Assembly: GCA_900316315.1 (NCBI GenBank)
Contig: ONCK01000002.1
Span: 111,421-175,420 of the forward strand
From: an uncultured Prevotellaceae bacterium
GTDB taxonomy: Bacteria > Bacteroidota > Bacteroidia > Bacteroidales > Bacteroidaceae
Direction: 5' to 3'
DNA: 64,000 nucleotides
Part shown: positions 20,585 through 30,032 of the stretch, piece after piece
Numbering within the stretch: the stretch's first letter is position 1
How the letters are laid out: every line of letters starts with the position of its first letter
Made by a program: the position numbers and the translations under genes
The notes under the pieces: model-generated
What the model was told of the DNA's origin: nothing
Database searches by the model: none
What the model saw: only the letters and a program-made list of their open reading frames with translations

Positions 20585-21721
20585 TCACGACAAAACACGG
20601 GTGTATAGTTCCGAGGTTTGCTGCCCTATTTTGTCCCACGAATATTCTTTTCTCACTGTTTCAAAGGCTTCGCGATCATTCTTTATGGCGAACAGGCTGT
20701 CAGGTGCTTGGACGATGGTTTCCAAAGCTTTCTTCAGATTGTCGACAGACGTTTCTCCGATATTCCAGCCCACTTTGGCGAGCTTCAGCGGCTCAGGAAG
20801 TCCTCCGACGTTGCTCACTATCACAGGAACGCCCCGTTGCAAAGCCGTAAAGAGGAATCCGCTCTGATAGATTCGCCTATACGGCAGCACTACCGCAGAG
20901 GCTAATCTCAAGTAGGCATCAAAGTCAAGGTCGGACACCACTTCGTTGACGATGTAAACGTTGCTACAATCCTTCAGATTGTCGTAATGCGCGCCCTCCG
21001 ACTTGCCAACAATAAAGAGCGCGACTTTGTCGTTGCCGCCCAACAAGGGGCTGCTCGCCCAAGCCTCTGCGAGGATGTCTATACCCTTATAGTAATTTTG
21101 ATACCCCATACTTGCGAAGACGATCTTACCCTTGACTTGGAACTTCTCCTCAAGGGCCTTGCACCTGTCGCTTACGGCGGCATTATCCAATGCCGTAGAC
21201 AACATTCCGTGACGGATCACGTTTACTTTGCTTTCAGCTGATGGGCAAAGTTTCACAAGTTCTCTCTTAGAATTCTCGGTATGTACAATGATGGCGTCGG
21301 CATGGCGGTAAAACCATCTAAAGACAAATTTATCCCTCCTGTGCTTCGTAAGCGGCAGTACGTTGTGAGCAGTGTAGACGATCTTGCAGTGCATAAGATG
21401 CAAGCAGGCTACGAGGAACACGTCGACGGGAAAGAACTTGAACCACTGGATATGCACCACTGACGGATGCAGCCGGCGAGCTGCCTGAATGACTCTCTTG
21501 ATGCTTGCCACGTAGCTTGCAAGTTTCTTCAGCCCGCTCAAATCGCTGTAAGCAAAGGCCGGAATATAGTTCACGCCGGGAATCCTTTCACACTGGTATT
21601 TCACATTGTGAAAGTAGTAGATGTCCCAGCCCTTGACTTGCTCAAGCAGAGATTTGTCGTAGATGGACAGATTGTTGTACGACTGCGGATCTATATAGAA
21701 TAGTATCTTGTTCTTTTTCAT
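20585..21721 (-). CDS. Glycosyltransferase family 4
   Basis: 378-residue GT-B glycosyltransferase. The N-terminal domain contains VVHIQWFKFFP and KIVYTAHNVLPLTKH. The C-terminal nucleotide-sugar domain contains IVFASMGYQNYYKGIDIL, VVLPYRRIYQSGFLFTA and GVPVIVSNVGGLPE, the E-x7-E region in relaxed form. No membrane segments are obvious. Its ATG overlaps the preceding gene's TGA (21718-21721), indicating translational coupling. Donor sugar and linkage are unknown. Confidence 0.88.
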   Translation of the reverse strand: MKKNKILFYIDPQSYNNLSIYDKSLLEQVKGWDIYYFHNVKYQCERIPGVNYIPAFAYSDLSGLKKLASYVASIKRVIQAARRLHPSVVHIQWFKFFPVDVFLVACLHLMHCKIVYTAHNVLPLTKHRRDKFVFRWFYRHADAIIVHTENSKRELVKLCPSAESKVNVIRHGMLSTALDNAAVSDRCKALEEKFQVKGKIVFASMGYQNYYKGIDILAEAWASSPLLGGNDKVALFIVGKSEGAHYDNLKDCSNVYIVNEVVSDLDFDAYLRLASAVVLPYRRIYQSGFLFTALQRGVPVIVSNVGGLPEPLKLAKVGWNIGETSVDNLKKALETIVQAPDSLFAIKNDREAFETVRKEYSWDKIGQQTSELYTRVLS

Positions 21722-22782
21722 TTGGTTCCTTCAAAAAGTTTGTCCAGTTTGCCCAATGTCTTCTCTTCCGAGAAGTTCTCTTTTGCGGACTTGTAAGCCG
21801 CCTCCGTGTATTTATCCCGGAGTTCTTTGCTCTTCAGCTTCTTCAGTCCGTCGACGATCTGGTCAGAGTTCTCCTTGTCAATCAAGATGCCATTGACGCC
21901 GTTGGTAACCGTCTCAGGATTGCCACCCACATTTGTTGCGAGGACGGCACAATGCATGTTGATTGCCTCCAGGAGCGCCATTGAATGATTTTCGTTGAGT
22001 GTCGGGAAAAGAAATATATCCACGTCTTTCTCCAGTTCGTAGATGTCGTCTCTCGTGCCCAGCAAGTAGAGGCACCCTTCGGCCATCTCCTCGCGGCACT
22101 CCTCCTTGTAATGCTCCAGATAATTGCCCTCACCGATGATCACAAAGACGAACTGCGGATCGTGAAGCTTCTTCATGGCTTCGATGATGTATTGATGCCC
22201 CTTGCGGTCAACTACTCTGCCCACGGAAGCCACGATGATCTTGTCCTTTGCGATATGCAGTTCGTCGCGCAGCTTGCCTTGTATCTTATCGTAGTCGATA
22301 TTGGGGAACGTATTGTAGATGGTGCCGTAATAAGCGCCTCGTTTGGCCAGTCGCAGAGGCTTTACGATCTTACTCTCAGCGTCACAAACCGTTACGATAT
22401 GGTCTGCCAGCCGGATTTCCAGGGGCTCGATGATATACTTCAGGATTGCTCTTCGCAGCGTGTGGTCATTTATATCCCAATCGGAGCCATGGATGCAGAG
22501 GATGGTATCTTTCACGTTGGACAGTTTGGCCCCCAGCGTCAACAGCAAGCCGATATATTGTAGGCCCCTCACGTATGCAATGTCGCCGTGCTCCACATTG
22601 ATTTTCTTACGGAAGTAGTTGACGTATCTGATGGCTTTAATCGGATTATAATGAAAGATACCGTACTTCGTTATCAGCTTGAAGTCATACTTCTTGCCAA
22701 GTGGCGACTCCACCAGATTCCTTAAGACAGTCTTCGGCCCGCCTGCTGCATAGCTCGTATCGATCAATAATATCTTTTTCAT
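21718..22782 (-). CDS. Glycosyltransferase family 4
   Basis: 354-residue GT-B glycosyltransferase with canonical features: N-terminal DTSYAAGGPKTVLRNL, a middle IIVASVGRVVDRKGHQYII, FVFVIIGEGNYLEHYK, and the C-terminal donor-binding FLFPTLNENHSMALLEAI followed by NVGGNPETV. It follows the polymerase gene by 9 nt and shares an ATGA overlap with the next GT4. Probably builds part of the repeat unit on the inner face of the inner membrane. Confidence 0.9.
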   Translation of the reverse strand: MKKILLIDTSYAAGGPKTVLRNLVESPLGKKYDFKLITKYGIFHYNPIKAIRYVNYFRKKINVEHGDIAYVRGLQYIGLLLTLGAKLSNVKDTILCIHGSDWDINDHTLRRAILKYIIEPLEIRLADHIVTVCDAESKIVKPLRLAKRGAYYGTIYNTFPNIDYDKIQGKLRDELHIAKDKIIVASVGRVVDRKGHQYIIEAMKKLHDPQFVFVIIGEGNYLEHYKEECREEMAEGCLYLLGTRDDIYELEKDVDIFLFPTLNENHSMALLEAINMHCAVLATNVGGNPETVTNGVNGILIDKENSDQIVDGLKKLKSKELRDKYTEAAYKSAKENFSEEKTLGKLDKLFEGTK

Positions 22783-22791
22783 AATCCTTTT

Positions 22792-24024
22792 TTAATTATT
22801 CCCCTGGACCTGCAACTCTTTGCTCACTGCCCTTTCCCCTATTTCGCCGGAAACACCATGCGAGCGGAAATAGGTCTCACTATGAGAGGCGACGAGCAGG
22901 AAAAAGGAGATGAGCCATATCGCATTGTAAAAGACAAAGAAGATACCGTCCAGCGCATAAATGAGGCCGAAGGTGAAAAATGCAAAATACGTTTTGTCTC
23001 CCGAAGCTCGGTATCTCCGCCACTGCCGCACAACAAAGACGAGCATCAGCGACGTATAGAGCACAAGCCCGACAATGCCCATATTGACAAAGGCTTCGAG
23101 GTAGGAGTTGTGAGAGAACTGGCGACGAGAGGAGACTGCTTCGTAATTGGCACTACCAACGCCAAGAGGTAGATTGTCCATGGCCACTCGGCTTGCGTCA
23201 AAGAACAGTTCTACGCGAGGATCGTCATTAAGATCCATTTCTGCTCGCTCACTGAGATAGCTATTCTCATATGTATTGTAAATCGGACCTGCCAGCGCAA
23301 CTCCGACTATTAAGGCAAAGAAGCAAAATAATATTTTTCGCTTTGCTGATACTTTCTTGAGATACTTGATGTAGATCAAGAGGCCATACAGAGGTACTTG
23401 AATGAGAATGACCTGACGTGAGGCAGTGAGCAGGGATACCAAGAAAGAAAAAGGAAGCATCATCCAAAAAGCCACTTGCCAGATTCTCCGAATTGTCTTA
23501 GCCTTGGAAATTTCGCTAAGCATGTAGGTCACAAAAGAGATGTAGAAGGTGTAATAAGCCAGCGTATTCGCATTGAGTTTGTCATCGTTGAGACGGTCCC
23601 AGTCGTTGGCCATTACGGTGAGAATATTGTGGATGGCGTAGTTCCACGCACTCAGATACAGGATAATATACACGCCATAGAGCCAAGGTACACGCTTTTC
23701 TCTGCGTGCGATAATGGGGAGTATGTAGACGAGCATGAATGCCCCAAGTATTTTATGCAATTCACCTGAGGCAAGTTGTTTGTCATCAGCCCATAGATAG
23801 GCGATGTAGTCCCAGGCGTAGAGCAGAAATATAATCTTCTCATACACCGTGGTATGAAATCCCTTGTTGTTAAGTGTACTCAGGACAAATGCAATTGGAA
23901 GTGCAATATAGAGCCCTATCGTATTGGCAGTATCCGATAGTAAACTACTTAATGCCGCAAAGTATAGGCAGACAATACTAATGGCATCGTACAAATCTCC
24001 CTGAATATACCTCAGCCTTCTCAT
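22792..24024 (-). CDS. wzy: O-antigen polymerase/ligase family membrane protein (Wzy/WaaL-like)
   Basis: About 410 residues with ten or more hydrophobic segments. The Wzy_C (PF04932) signature is present near residue 290: NLPLGVGSANYEAV followed by FSHNSYLEAFVNMGIVG. A periplasmic loop lies between. Polymerases and ligases share this fold; position next to a flippase gene and a chain-length regulator favours polymerase. ATG 24024 overlaps the upstream GT2 stop (ATGA), which is preferred over an in-frame ATG at 24090 that would overlap by 70 nt. Confidence 0.8.
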   Translation of the reverse strand: MRRLRYIQGDLYDAISIVCLYFAALSSLLSDTANTIGLYIALPIAFVLSTLNNKGFHTTVYEKIIFLLYAWDYIAYLWADDKQLASGELHKILGAFMLVYILPIIARREKRVPWLYGVYIILYLSAWNYAIHNILTVMANDWDRLNDDKLNANTLAYYTFYISFVTYMLSEISKAKTIRRIWQVAFWMMLPFSFLVSLLTASRQVILIQVPLYGLLIYIKYLKKVSAKRKILFCFFALIVGVALAGPIYNTYENSYLSERAEMDLNDDPRVELFFDASRVAMDNLPLGVGSANYEAVSSRRQFSHNSYLEAFVNMGIVGLVLYTSLMLVFVVRQWRRYRASGDKTYFAFFTFGLIYALDGIFFVFYNAIWLISFFLLVASHSETYFRSHGVSGEIGERAVSKELQVQGNN

Positions 24025-24995
24025 TTGCAAATCGTAAATCCAAGTAAGTTGGTTATAGTAGGATATAGATGCAGCAAACTGAGCAAACATTTGATTCGCT
24101 CCTTCAGTGGCGCATTACTATCCATCATCACATTACGATCAATTCCGGGATAAGTCTGGCGCCATAGGCTGAGATATTGTCGATTTCGCAAATTGGGAAG
24201 GAGTAGATTGCGATTATGGTAACTCATATAGTTAAGTCCCTTATGTATTTTGGGCTCAATGTCTTTGTCTCTGTAGAAATTGAGTACCAGATTAGTATTG
24301 TCCATGGCTTGGCTATATTGGCTGAACACTGCAGCCTCCGACCTTGAGTTGACAATGGATATAGGGTGTTGATAGTAGTTGTAAAGCACCTTGTCTATAT
24401 AGCCCGTTCGCTGTGCATAGTAGTACAGTTGCAGGGTAACAGCCATATCCTCACCCATACTCTTAGAGGGATAGTGCTCGATATGGTCAAATATACTCCG
24501 CCGGACTAACTTATTACAGAGGCTCCAACTTCTCTTTCCATATAGCATTTCGTTGATAAATGTCACTTTATCCTGTCCTGGCTGCTCTCTGTGAGTCGTG
24601 TGATCCTCCCCATCCGTCGTCTGGTAATTGCAGATCACGATATCATCATCATCCTTGACCGCCAGTTCATACATCAGACGATAGGCGTCGTGGTCAACCC
24701 AGTCATCACTGTCACATGAGATTACATATTCTCCTTGTGCAGCTTGGATTGCGGTTCTCCTAGCAACGGCAAGGCCTCTATTTTGTCCAAAATTAATAAT
24801 CTGTGTCTGTCCTCTACGTTCAGAATATTGCGTTATCACGCTCTTGAGAATATCGACAGAATGATCGTCGGTACAGTCATCAACAAAAATGTATTCAATG
24901 CTGTCCAAAGTCTGTTCCATCAAACTGCGGGCACATCGCTCAATATACTGTTCCACTCGGTACACGGGCACTACTACTGTAACCTTGTACTTCAT
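24021..24995 (-). CDS. Glycosyltransferase family 2
   Basis: 324-residue GT-A enzyme: VTVVVPVYRVEQYIERCA at the N-terminus, YIFVDDCTDDHSVDIL, the metal-binding ISCDSDDWVDHDAY, and the conserved GEDMAVTLQLYYYAQ with the Glu-Asp catalytic region near residue 180. Helical C-terminus without clear membrane segments. It overlaps both neighbours by 4 nt (wzx stop and wzy start), so the three are translationally coupled. Confidence 0.9.
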   Translation of the reverse strand: MKYKVTVVVPVYRVEQYIERCARSLMEQTLDSIEYIFVDDCTDDHSVDILKSVITQYSERRGQTQIINFGQNRGLAVARRTAIQAAQGEYVISCDSDDWVDHDAYRLMYELAVKDDDDIVICNYQTTDGEDHTTHREQPGQDKVTFINEMLYGKRSWSLCNKLVRRSIFDHIEHYPSKSMGEDMAVTLQLYYYAQRTGYIDKVLYNYYQHPISIVNSRSEAAVFSQYSQAMDNTNLVLNFYRDKDIEPKIHKGLNYMSYHNRNLLLPNLRNRQYLSLWRQTYPGIDRNVMMDSNAPLKERIKCLLSLLHLYPTITNLLGFTICK

Positions 24996-26536
24996 ATGCC
25001 TATTCTCCTTTCTTTCAGTTTGTCTGCGATATAGTTTCTGATTGTCTGCCGTTGCTTCCGGTTGAAGAGGATAAGGTATATCAGTGGCAAGCCGGCAAGT
25101 ATGTCAATGACAGTTGTCGTCACTAATCTGCCAATTGACGGACTGAGTGAAACTCTCACTAGCGCAGGTAAAACAGGAAGTAATACCAGACAGATGAGAC
25201 AAGGCCTGACAACGCTTCGGAGGTAGCACGGAATATTCAGACGAAAGACGCGGTTAGTATTATAGAGACACACCACTTGATTGACTGCGGAAAAGATAAT
25301 TGTAATGATAAACGAACTGACGGCTGACATCCCTATTTTGAGAAATACATAGCATACCGGAATAAGCGCGAGGTTGACGCAAGTAGCCGCTATCTGATAC
25401 TTGCGAATACGCCCTGTAGCCTGAGTAATCTGTGTACAAGGCGTATTGAGTGTGCATAGCGTTGTATCTGCCAACATCAGGATAGAGAAGATACCAGTCT
25501 TGTCAGGCACATTTATACCAAGCCAAAGTCTTAGGATGTAGTCAATCTCAAGGCTCAGAGGTATCATAATGAGCAAAATCAGCCCAAAGCAGATGCGGGA
25601 CTCATTGTACATCATACTGCGCGCGCGGTCATCATCGCCTGCGGCTACAGAATTGACAATCTGGGGTGTGAAAGCTACTGTAATATTGTTTGAAAAACCA
25701 TTTATCGCACTACTTACCTGCATGGCTATACCTCGTGCCGCATTGACCAGAGGACCGAAAAAATTGTTGAGCAATAGGCTCACGCCTTGTCCCTTGAGCA
25801 TAAAGGCGAAAGTGCCGACAAGGTTCCATCCGGCAAAAGACATGAGAGCGCGCAACAGATCCCGGTTGATTTGTCTGGAGAGGTGCGCCTGGGCAAAGTT
25901 GTATTTGACATATGCCACATACAGCGTTAGGTTGAGTATAGAGATACACAGCAGTAGTAATCCATAAGTCTTGACTGAATCATAGGGTAACACTTCCAAC
26001 GAGAGTGCTGCCGCCAGTTTGAGTACAACGTCAATGATACTCACCAAGGCAAAAAATCCCAATCTCTCCTTGGCTATCACCAAGCCCATAAATGGTATCT
26101 GGAGGATAATCAAGACCAAGGTCAATGCTGATGTCTGAAAAAGGAAAAGTCCGGCTTCGAAGCGCTCTGCAGGTATCACAATAAAGCGATACATATACCA
26201 TAGCCCTACAGTCTCCATCAGGAGCAGAGCAACGAGAGCTATCAATACATGAATATAGCATCCGGTAGAGTATACGTTGCGGATACCATTGACAGCATCC
26301 TGAGTACCCGTATAGTTGTAATACCTCTGCATCGTTGAAGCAAGTGTTGCATTGATAAATCCAAAGAGTGTCACAAATCCGGTCACGACGACATAAATAC
26401 CATAGTCTGTCACGCCCAAGGCATCAAGCAATACGCGTGACACATAGAGATTGACAAGCAGGACAAAGAGCATCCTCACATAGAGGAACGCCGTATTCTT
26501 GGCAATGCGCTTGTTGCTGTCGTGATAGTTGCTCAT
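24992..26536 (-). CDS. wzx: Polysaccharide flippase, Wzx/MATE-like
   Basis: About 514 residues with roughly twelve to fourteen hydrophobic segments and the polysaccharide-transport (PST/MOP) N-terminus NTAFLYVRMLFVLLVNLYVS followed by LLDALGVTDYGIY. It would flip undecaprenyl-linked repeat units to the periplasm. ATG 26536 is chosen; the upstream in-frame TTG at 26545 is less likely. It starts 23 nt after the Wzz-like gene. Confidence 0.88.
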   Translation of the reverse strand: MSNYHDSNKRIAKNTAFLYVRMLFVLLVNLYVSRVLLDALGVTDYGIYVVVTGFVTLFGFINATLASTMQRYYNYTGTQDAVNGIRNVYSTGCYIHVLIALVALLLMETVGLWYMYRFIVIPAERFEAGLFLFQTSALTLVLIILQIPFMGLVIAKERLGFFALVSIIDVVLKLAAALSLEVLPYDSVKTYGLLLLCISILNLTLYVAYVKYNFAQAHLSRQINRDLLRALMSFAGWNLVGTFAFMLKGQGVSLLLNNFFGPLVNAARGIAMQVSSAINGFSNNITVAFTPQIVNSVAAGDDDRARSMMYNESRICFGLILLIMIPLSLEIDYILRLWLGINVPDKTGIFSILMLADTTLCTLNTPCTQITQATGRIRKYQIAATCVNLALIPVCYVFLKIGMSAVSSFIITIIFSAVNQVVCLYNTNRVFRLNIPCYLRSVVRPCLICLVLLPVLPALVRVSLSPSIGRLVTTTVIDILAGLPLIYLILFNRKQRQTIRNYIADKLKERRIGI

Positions 26537-26559
26537 CTCCTGCAAGAATTTTTTTCACC

Positions 26560-27597
26560 TCAGAAAATAAGATCACGCGCTACATAGACGGACGTACCCA
26601 GGAATGTAACAAAGAGCACTCCTAGCACAAAGATCATACGTTTAGGACCTGCAGGCTTAAGCGGAACTGATGCCGTGGTAACAGAGGTAAAAACCGGCGT
26701 CTTCTCCTGTACTTTGGCTTTAGCAGCCTGATACTGAGTATTCAGGGCACTATAATTGTTGAATTTAAGTTGCATATCATTCTCCAGGTCCTCGAGCTTC
26801 AACTTATAGCTTTCAAGCATCACGTCTGTATTGGCATCCGCATACTGGCCATAGAGACGGCGGGATGCCTCATAATCCCGCTTGGCCTTATCAGTCAAGG
26901 TCTTGTAGTAATCCTGATCCTTGCGGGCTTTACTTGTACGATATTGAGAGATAAAATCCTTGAGCTGTTCACTTGTTTGATTGGCCATGGTAGCAGCAAC
27001 CAAAGGATCTTGGTCTTTGACCATGATAGTGATAAGATTGGTCTTCTTATCAACAGAACATTTTATCTTGCTGCGAATCACCTTAAACACATCATCCTCC
27101 TCTTTAGTCAGATGAAAAGGATCCAACTTGTGTCCGCGAGGCACTGCCTTTGGCTTTTTCTTAAAAAGTTTCTTGATAGCCCCGACAGGTTTCATAATCG
27201 GATTTTTCTTCTGGTAATTTTTAAGATAAGTGTAGTAATCTGTACTTATACTGCCGTCTGCTGTCTTAACAGGACATCCAATTAGTCTCACAATAAAGCT
27301 GTTGGATTTCATCAACTTAGGATAAAACTCTGGCATAATCGCATCGCTCAGCATGGTTCCGCCTACATTGATTCCCATGGATGATGCTATATCTGACAAT
27401 CCGCCACCCATTTGACTCATATCGCCGAGTTCAGGCGCCAGGTCTACACTGCACATATAGTATCTAGGCTCAGGAAATATGTAGCCACAGGCCAGCACCA
27501 AGGCTATACCCATGGCAATAGCCAGTGTGCGCTTCCGCTTTAACACGCGGTGCAAGACTGCAGATATATTGATTTGCTCGTTTTGGTCTTTCATCAT
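26560..27597 (-). CDS. wzz: Chain-length determinant (Wzz-like) protein
   Basis: 345-residue inner-membrane protein with one membrane segment near the N-terminus (TLAIAMGIALVLACGYIF), a long periplasmic helical region (about 190-300, coiled-coil-like) and a second segment at the C-terminus (RMIFVLGVLFVTFLG) preceded by the proline-containing VPLKPAGPKR typical of Wzz. No cytoplasmic tyrosine-kinase domain follows, so it is the short Wzz type and not a Wzc fusion. First gene of the operon; a -7 element lies about 104 nt upstream. Confidence 0.87.
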   Translation of the reverse strand: MMKDQNEQINISAVLHRVLKRKRTLAIAMGIALVLACGYIFPEPRYYMCSVDLAPELGDMSQMGGGLSDIASSMGINVGGTMLSDAIMPEFYPKLMKSNSFIVRLIGCPVKTADGSISTDYYTYLKNYQKKNPIMKPVGAIKKLFKKKPKAVPRGHKLDPFHLTKEEDDVFKVIRSKIKCSVDKKTNLITIMVKDQDPLVAATMANQTSEQLKDFISQYRTSKARKDQDYYKTLTDKAKRDYEASRRLYGQYADANTDVMLESYKLKLEDLENDMQLKFNNYSALNTQYQAAKAKVQEKTPVFTSVTTASVPLKPAGPKRMIFVLGVLFVTFLGTSVYVARDLIF

Positions 27598-27700
27598 CTT
27601 ATTATTTTTAAAGTAAGCAGTTTTACATTTGTGTGAAAACTTGTCACCGCTCTGCCAGTCCGAAAATGGTTCGTAGCCAACTATAAGCCAGATGACCTTG

Positions 27701-27708
27701 CAAATATA
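27701..27708 (-). promoter_or_regulatory. -7 promoter element for the polysaccharide operon
   Basis: Minus strand reads TATATTTG, an exact TAnnTTTG match, giving a 5' leader of roughly 95 nt before the Wzz-like gene. No UpxY-type antiterminator gene and no invertible promoter repeats were seen. Confidence 0.55.
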
Positions 27709-27968
27709 GTTGATTTTTGTTGTTTATCCTTGTCCTGAGACAAGTTTTATAGATATGCCCCGCCTGCTTTTAGGTAGAAAGATGGCCTCTGCCTGCATAC
27801 AAGCCCCCCTACCCTATCCAAAGTTGTCCAAATTTATAGCACCTAATCAACTGCCAATGACTATATCTGCTGCTCTATCCCCAAAAGACTGTCCTTTCCT
27901 TTCATAACACACAGTAAATTTCTGACACTAAGCAAAAAATAACGTACTAGGATATTTGTAACACCTTA

Positions 27969-28343
27969 ATTCCTCACCACTATACCAACGACTATGAGTA
28001 CAAACCCGAAGAGATTGCCAGAGTCTGCGACTAGCGGGGAGAAAAGGAGCGTTACTTTGACACTTTTAACAAAGTATTTGGATGGAAGCGCCTGCCAAAG
28101 TCGTTCTGGACGAGAATACCGTGTTCCATATACTGAGCCATGATACGCAACTTCTACCTTCTGCTGATGCAGGAAAATGACTTGATACAATTCGGACTGA
28201 AAACCACTAGCAGGATAAAAAACTTCGTATTCAAGTTCATCTCGGTACCGGAAAAAGTGGATAAGGCAGTGCGGACAAACGTGCTCAACATCTATACTGA
28301 GTAGCATGCCTATGCAACCATCTTTAAATCCGATTTTGGATAA
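27969..28343 (+). pseudogene. IS1380-type transposase remnant, C-terminal part
   Basis: Plus-strand translation reads IPHHYTNDYEYKPEEIARV, then RGEKERYFDTFNKVFGWKR, then LPKSF; the neighbouring frame gives ENTVFHILS; the first frame resumes with AMIRNFYLLL and RIKNFVFKFISVPEKV. These segments follow the order of IS1380-group (DDE_Tnp_1) transposases. In-frame stops and compensating frameshifts show it is dead. The N-terminal half is absent; 27710-27968 shows nothing recognisable. It lies just upstream of the polysaccharide operon promoter, in opposite orientation. Confidence 0.62.
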
Positions 28344-28597
28344 CTCTGACAAATCATGGATTTTAGCGGTAAGTCCCTTTTACGCTTCGTGAGGTAAGGG
28401 GAGTTTGTATGCTTAAATGCCCTTTTCCACCTACACTGCAAATATTACGTTGGGAACAATTTTTGTCCTTGTTGAACAAAAAGTCAGCTCGTGCGGATTT
28501 TATGCAATAAATAAACGTCGTTCAACTGTATGGAAACTTGGTATTAGCAACTTCCTCCTTTGTGCGACATACAAGTTTTGACATAAAATTTTTTAGA

Positions 28598-28614
28598 TCC
28601 GATGTAGTTTAAAC
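28598..28614 (+). repeat. Copy 1 of a 17-bp repeat shared with 46771-46787
   Basis: TCCGATGTAGTTTAAAC occurs here and, inverted, at 46771-46787; both copies are in gene-free AT-rich DNA. It is followed at once by a perfect dyad ACGACATC/GATGTCGT (28613-28629). It could be the end of a vanished insertion sequence or MITE. The remaining 28344-28760 stretch shows no gene. Confidence 0.6.
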
Positions 28615-28772
28615 GACATCAGATGTCGTAAATGCCTTGCAGCCAAATACACCAGCATCGATAAATTAAAGTCTGTCCTAAGGAAACTACTTTATTCAGA
28701 TGTCTCCTACTCCATACCAGTAGTTAAATGAAAAAACAGGCTAAAATCAAGAAATATCTTATTACAAAAAGA

Positions 28773-28806
28773 GCGAGGCAAGACTATAATTAAAGTCTTG
28801 CCTCGC
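28773..28806 (-). terminator. Intrinsic terminator of ald
   Basis: Perfect 13-bp stem: GCGAGGCAAGACT at 28773-28785 against AGTCTTGCCTCGC at 28794-28806, with an 8-nt loop. On the minus strand it is followed by TCTTTTTGT, a proper U-tract. It lies 85 nt after the ald stop. Confidence 0.9.
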
Positions 28807-28891
28807 AAAAATAAAAAGAGAGTCAATGTCTGTGCATATAAAAAGCACGTTCCTATCTTCTCATTAAAATTATTATCGCAGAAATAGAAAT

Positions 28892-29983
28892 TTACAGTTC
28901 GCCTTTCCAAGCCTCTAATACAGGCTCATAGACTACTTTCCCTTCTACTATATTAAGTCCTTTCTGCAGGGCACTATCATCCTCACATGCTTTCTTCCAG
29001 CCCTTGTCAGCCAAGGCAAGAGCATAGCGCAGGGTTGCGTGTGTAAGGGCCATTGTAGAAGTGCGTGGTACTGCACCGGGAATATTGGCCACAGCGTAGT
29101 GAACTATACCGTCTACCTCATAAACGGGATCTGTATGGGTCGTCGGATGAGAGGTTTCAAAGCATCCGCCCTGATCGATAGCAACGTCTACCATCACTGA
29201 ACCCCGCTTCATAAGCTTGAGCATGTCGCGTGTAATCAGATGAGGAGTTTTTGCTCCTGGTATAAGCACACTGCCGATGACAATGTCAGTATCGGGTAGT
29301 TCCTCGCGAATGGCGTGTTCGGTAGAATAAAGAGGCTTAACATTGGCAGGCAGCTCGATGCCCAACTGGCGTAGACGGGGTATAGAGATATCGGTAATGA
29401 CGACATCAGCTCCCATACCGGCTGCCATACGGGCTGCAGCCTCACCTACTGTGCCACCTCCAAGTACAAGCACTTTGCACGGCTTTACACCTGGGACTCC
29501 ACTGATAAGTTTGCCATTGCCGCCCTTTGTCTTCTGCAAATAGTAGGCGCCATTCATGACGGCCATACGACCTGCGACTTCGCTCATCGGTGCAAGCAAA
29601 GGCAGAGAGCGATCCGGTAATTGTACCGTCTCATATGCTAGACAGATAGCTCCACTCTTAATCATTGCCTTGGCAAGAGGCAGGTCACTTGCAAAGTGGA
29701 AATAAGTGAAAAGCAACTGTCCCGGACGTACAAGGGGATACTCAGGCTCAATGGGCTCCTTAACTTTGATAATCATCTCTGCCTCGCGGTATACATCCTC
29801 GATAGTAGGCAGTATACGAGCTCCTACAGCCTCATAGGCCTCATCGGGAAAACCGCTGCCTTCACCTGCAGTATGCTGCACTACCACTTCGTGTCCATGT
29901 TTCTTTAGTTCAGAGACGCCGGCGGGCGTCATACCAACACGATTCTCATTGTCCTTAATTTCTTTCGGAATTCCTACTTTCAT
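28892..29983 (-). CDS. ald: Alanine dehydrogenase
   Basis: Reversible NAD-dependent conversion of L-alanine to pyruvate and ammonia. The 363-residue protein has the catalytic-domain residues Arg15 (NRVGMTP), Lys75 (IKVKEP) and His96 (TYFHFASD), a Rossmann segment VLVLGGGTVGEAAARMA near 172, DVAIDQGGCFETSHPTTH, and the family-typical VPRTSTMALTHATL. It stands alone, with its own -7 element and a strong terminator. Function in alanine catabolism or nitrogen recycling is likely. Confidence 0.96.
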   Translation of the reverse strand: MKVGIPKEIKDNENRVGMTPAGVSELKKHGHEVVVQHTAGEGSGFPDEAYEAVGARILPTIEDVYREAEMIIKVKEPIEPEYPLVRPGQLLFTYFHFASDLPLAKAMIKSGAICLAYETVQLPDRSLPLLAPMSEVAGRMAVMNGAYYLQKTKGGNGKLISGVPGVKPCKVLVLGGGTVGEAAARMAAGMGADVVITDISIPRLRQLGIELPANVKPLYSTEHAIREELPDTDIVIGSVLIPGAKTPHLITRDMLKLMKRGSVMVDVAIDQGGCFETSHPTTHTDPVYEVDGIVHYAVANIPGAVPRTSTMALTHATLRYALALADKGWKKACEDDSALQKGLNIVEGKVVYEPVLEAWKGEL

Positions 29984-30024
29984 TGTTTCTTAAGTATTAA
30001 GTTCACAAGTATACCTTTTCGGAG

Positions 30025-30032
30025 CAAATATA
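30025..30032 (-). promoter_or_regulatory. -7 promoter element for ald
   Basis: Minus strand reads TATATTTG, an exact TAnnTTTG match about 42 nt upstream of the ald ATG. The rest of the 29984-30317 gap shows no gene or recognisable site. Confidence 0.6.
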
